In this document: one piece after another, positions 62,250 through 64,000 of the stretch
Numbering within the stretch: the stretch's first letter is position 1
Layout: each line of letters begins with the position of its first letter
NCBI RefSeq assembly: GCF_014610845.1
Contig: NZ_JABTCG010000004.1
Location: 558,001 to 622,000 of the forward strand
Reading direction: 5' to 3'
Origin: Maribacter arenosus
GTDB lineage: Bacteria; Bacteroidota; Bacteroidia; Flavobacteriales; Flavobacteriaceae
DNA: 64,000 bases
Translations under genes and position numbers: made by a program
The notes under the pieces: generated by a model
Databases searched by the model: none
Told to the model about the DNA's origin: nothing
What the model saw: only the letters and a program-made list of their open reading frames with translations

Positions 62250-62272
62250 TTAATACTTGATAAGAGTATTAA
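62250..62272 (+). promoter_or_regulatory. Hairpin next to the susC start
   Basis: TTAATACT and AGTATTAA are exact complements with a 7-nt loop, ending 13 bp before the ATG. It could affect ribosome entry. Confidence 0.45.
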
Positions 62273-62285
62273 TTAGTTAAATAGT

Positions 62286-64000
62286 ATGAACATAATTAAA
62301 TCACAAATGAATTTTAAAACTAGATTAACACTATTCGTAGTATTGTTATTCAATATTACTTTGTTTGCGCAAGACGCATATCAGTTGTCCGGTACGGTAA
62401 CTGATGAAGCGAATGTTCCCATTCCTGGGGTAAACGTTATTATTTTAAATACAACACGAGGTACGGCAACGGACTTTGATGGGTTGTTTCAATTAGAAGT
62501 TGCCAATGGCGAAGAGCTTCAATTTTCTTATTTGGGCTATGTTACCCAAATAATTGAGATTACTGGCCAAGAGCAATTGAATGTTGTTTTGGCAGAAGAT
62601 GCCGCACAACTTGAAGAAGTTGTGGTTGTTGGGTACGGTACGCGTAAAAAATCGCACTTAACCGGTGCTGTTTCCCAAGTAGGTGGTGAAGATGTTGCAG
62701 CAGTACAGACTGCAAGGGTCGATGATGCATTGGCTGGTAAGTTGCCAGGTGTTTTGATTCAAAATCAAGATGGGTCGCCTGGTGCAGATCCAAAAATCCA
62801 AATTAGGGCAGCATCCTCCATTTCTGGGGATTCAAGTCCACTCATTGTTGTGGATGGATTTCCGATTTCAGGAAGTTTGGCAACGGTGAACCCAAATGAT
62901 ATCCAAAGTTTAGAGGTTTTGAAAGATGCTGCTTCGGCTGCTATTTATGGTTCTAGGGGAGCCAATGGTGTTATTTTGGTCACCACCAAAAAAGGTAAGA
63001 CAGGTAAAGCTAGTTTTAGTTATAATGCCTACACTAGTTTTTCCAGTAAGTACCGTGACAATATCCTTAAATCAGGGCCAGAATGGGCCGCTATTTCAAG
63101 AAAGGAGATTGCTGCTGGTAATTGGGACCTTTCCCAAATTGATCCGGCTTTTGTAGAGTATAGGTTGAATGCTTATGAAAATTCACCTGGTGCCATTGGT
63201 TCAGAAGATTGGCTTTTTAAAAGTGGTAATATGACAAGTCACGACTTTAGTATGAGCGGAGGCACTGACGATGTAAATTACTTTGCTTCAATTGGGTATC
63301 AAAACGCGGAGGGTGTTATCCGTACTGAAGGTTTTGAAAGACTGAACGCACGTTTGAATGTCGATGCTAAATTGGGGGAAAAGTTCAAGGCAGGAGTAAG
63401 TTTCAATGGATTTACGTCCCATAGGGATATCTTAGGTCATGACATGAGGGATCTTTTAAGAGCGTATGGCGTTCATCCTATTTACCATACAAATGAGTCT
63501 ATTGCATTCGTGCAAGCATTGGATGCTGAAGCTCAGGCTTTGGGCCTTTCGGGGTTTGACGATGGCTATAGAGGTTCGACTTTTGAAGCAAATAGCATTT
63601 ATGAATTAGAGCCAGGTATGACGGCACAAGACTGGCATTACGGGAGGGCAAATAATGGTATTGGTGGATCTGGTGATGCAGGCCCTGCGACAAAGCTTGA
63701 TAACACAGAGCGTTGGGAAAGAACGTTTTTCGGAAACGTCAATTCCTATCTACAATATAGCATCTTGGATGGGTTAAATATAAAAACTGTTCTAGGAGGT
63801 GACCTTAAAGATACCCGATTCTATGAACATAGATTACTTGGGTTTGATTCAAGGGCACGAACTTCCCAAACTTACATGGATCAAGAAGATTTAAAAATAT
63901 TTTCAGTGGTAAGTGAAACTACTTTAAATTATGCAAAAGTGATTGGTAAGCATGATATCGCTGCGGTAGCTGGAATTGAATTTCAAACTACCTCATTGAA
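62286..64000 (+). CDS. SusC-type TonB-dependent outer-membrane transporter (partial, runs off the window)
   Basis: First 571 residues of a SusC/RagA protein. Seen: a signal peptide (TRLTLFVVLLFNITLFAQDAYQ), the carboxypeptidase-regulatory-like domain (LSGTVTDEANVPIPGVNVIILNTTRGTATDFDGLFQLE), the TonB-box region LEEVVVVGYGTRKK, the plug (VDDALAGKLPGVLIQNQDG, PLIVVDGFPI, NPNDIQSLEVLKDAASAAIYGSRGANGVILVTTKKG), and the first barrel strands. The start could also be ATG 62307. It should import alginate oligomers; a SusD partner is expected downstream, outside the window. Confidence 0.95.
   Translation, partial: MNIIKSQMNFKTRLTLFVVLLFNITLFAQDAYQLSGTVTDEANVPIPGVNVIILNTTRGTATDFDGLFQLEVANGEELQFSYLGYVTQIIEITGQEQLNVVLAEDAAQLEEVVVVGYGTRKKSHLTGAVSQVGGEDVAAVQTARVDDALAGKLPGVLIQNQDGSPGADPKIQIRAASSISGDSSPLIVVDGFPISGSLATVNPNDIQSLEVLKDAASAAIYGSRGANGVILVTTKKGKTGKASFSYNAYTSFSSKYRDNILKSGPEWAAISRKEIAAGNWDLSQIDPAFVEYRLNAYENSPGAIGSEDWLFKSGNMTSHDFSMSGGTDDVNYFASIGYQNAEGVIRTEGFERLNARLNVDAKLGEKFKAGVSFNGFTSHRDILGHDMRDLLRAYGVHPIYHTNESIAFVQALDAEAQALGLSGFDDGYRGSTFEANSIYELEPGMTAQDWHYGRANNGIGGSGDAGPATKLDNTERWERTFFGNVNSYLQYSILDGLNIKTVLGGDLKDTRFYEHRLLGFDSRARTSQTYMDQEDLKIFSVVSETTLNYAKVIGKHDIAAVAGIEFQTTSL

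Larger units (their letters stand above)
61993..62285 (+). other. Long susC leader
   Basis: About 290 bp between the operators and the susC start hold no gene. Two hairpins, listed separately, are the only structures seen. Confidence 0.6.

Noticed and set aside
61861-62285. A missed small gene in the susC leader
   Set aside because: No open frame with a plausible start or composition was seen on either strand; hairpins and operators explain the visible structure.

Overview
This window comes from a marine member of the Flavobacteriaceae (Bacteroidota), of the Zobellia/Maribacter/Arenibacter kind; genus is not resolved here. The reasons are a complete type IX secretion/gliding cluster gldK-L-M-N, SusC-type TonB-dependent uptake, promoters of the Bacteroidota type (-33 TTG and -7 TAnnTTTG), and a large alginate-degradation locus. 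No tRNA, rRNA, insertion sequence or CRISPR array was recognised.

Layout. 1-9 kb: the 3' nearly complete sigma-54 regulator and miaB on the minus strand, then a membrane protein, an LVIVD-repeat lipoprotein, a tiny Kunitz-type lipoprotein, topA and an arginase-fold protein with a damaged metal site. 9-14 kb: gldK, gldL, gldM, gldN, ended by a strong terminator. 14-18.5 kb: a FAD oxidoreductase, a DUF983 protein, an ABC-F ATPase and a secreted leucine-rich-repeat protein. 18.5-25 kb: a marR-led RND efflux operon with a perfect 20-bp palindrome in its promoter region, ended by a CPXCG zinc-ribbon-like gene. 25-29.5 kb: a tight operon of FGE-like lipoprotein, YceI, ApbE, SDR and FAH-family genes. 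29.8-33 kb: a PD40 protein and a PorP/SprF-SPOR fusion. 33.6 kb: an orphan response regulator with Glu at the phosphoacceptor position.

34.5-43.6 kb is a hexuronate operon: SDR, uxaC, a three-part TRAP transporter, uxaB, uxaA, and a convergent lacI-type regulator. 43.9-49.3 kb is an Rnf electron-transport operon on the minus strand (rseC-like, rnfB-C-D-G-E-A). 49.5-52.2 kb is a minus-strand operon of two exported TIM-barrel proteins and an RraA-family protein. 52.3 kb to the end is the alginate locus: PL6, kdgK, PL7, then PL6, PL17, kdgF, then susC running off the window.

How it fits together. Alginate is cut outside or at the envelope by PL7 and PL6 lyases, reduced to unsaturated monouronates by PL17, opened by KdgF to DEH, reduced by an SDR to KDG and phosphorylated by KdgK. 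Glucuronate/galacturonate enter through TRAP and reach the same KDG by UxaC, UxaB and UxaA, so the hexuronate operon depends on the KdgK of the alginate locus. A repeated operator, TTGGTAAACCAA and close variants in 13-bp register, overlaps the -7 boxes at three alginate promoters, and one core copy sits before the hexuronate operon. A second palindrome with the core TAATCGATTA, typical of LacI-family sites, is strong before the hexuronate operon and recurs at the start codon of the first PL6 gene. This reciprocal arrangement, and the unexplained TIM-TIM-RraA operon that shares the alginate promoter region, are the most interesting things here.
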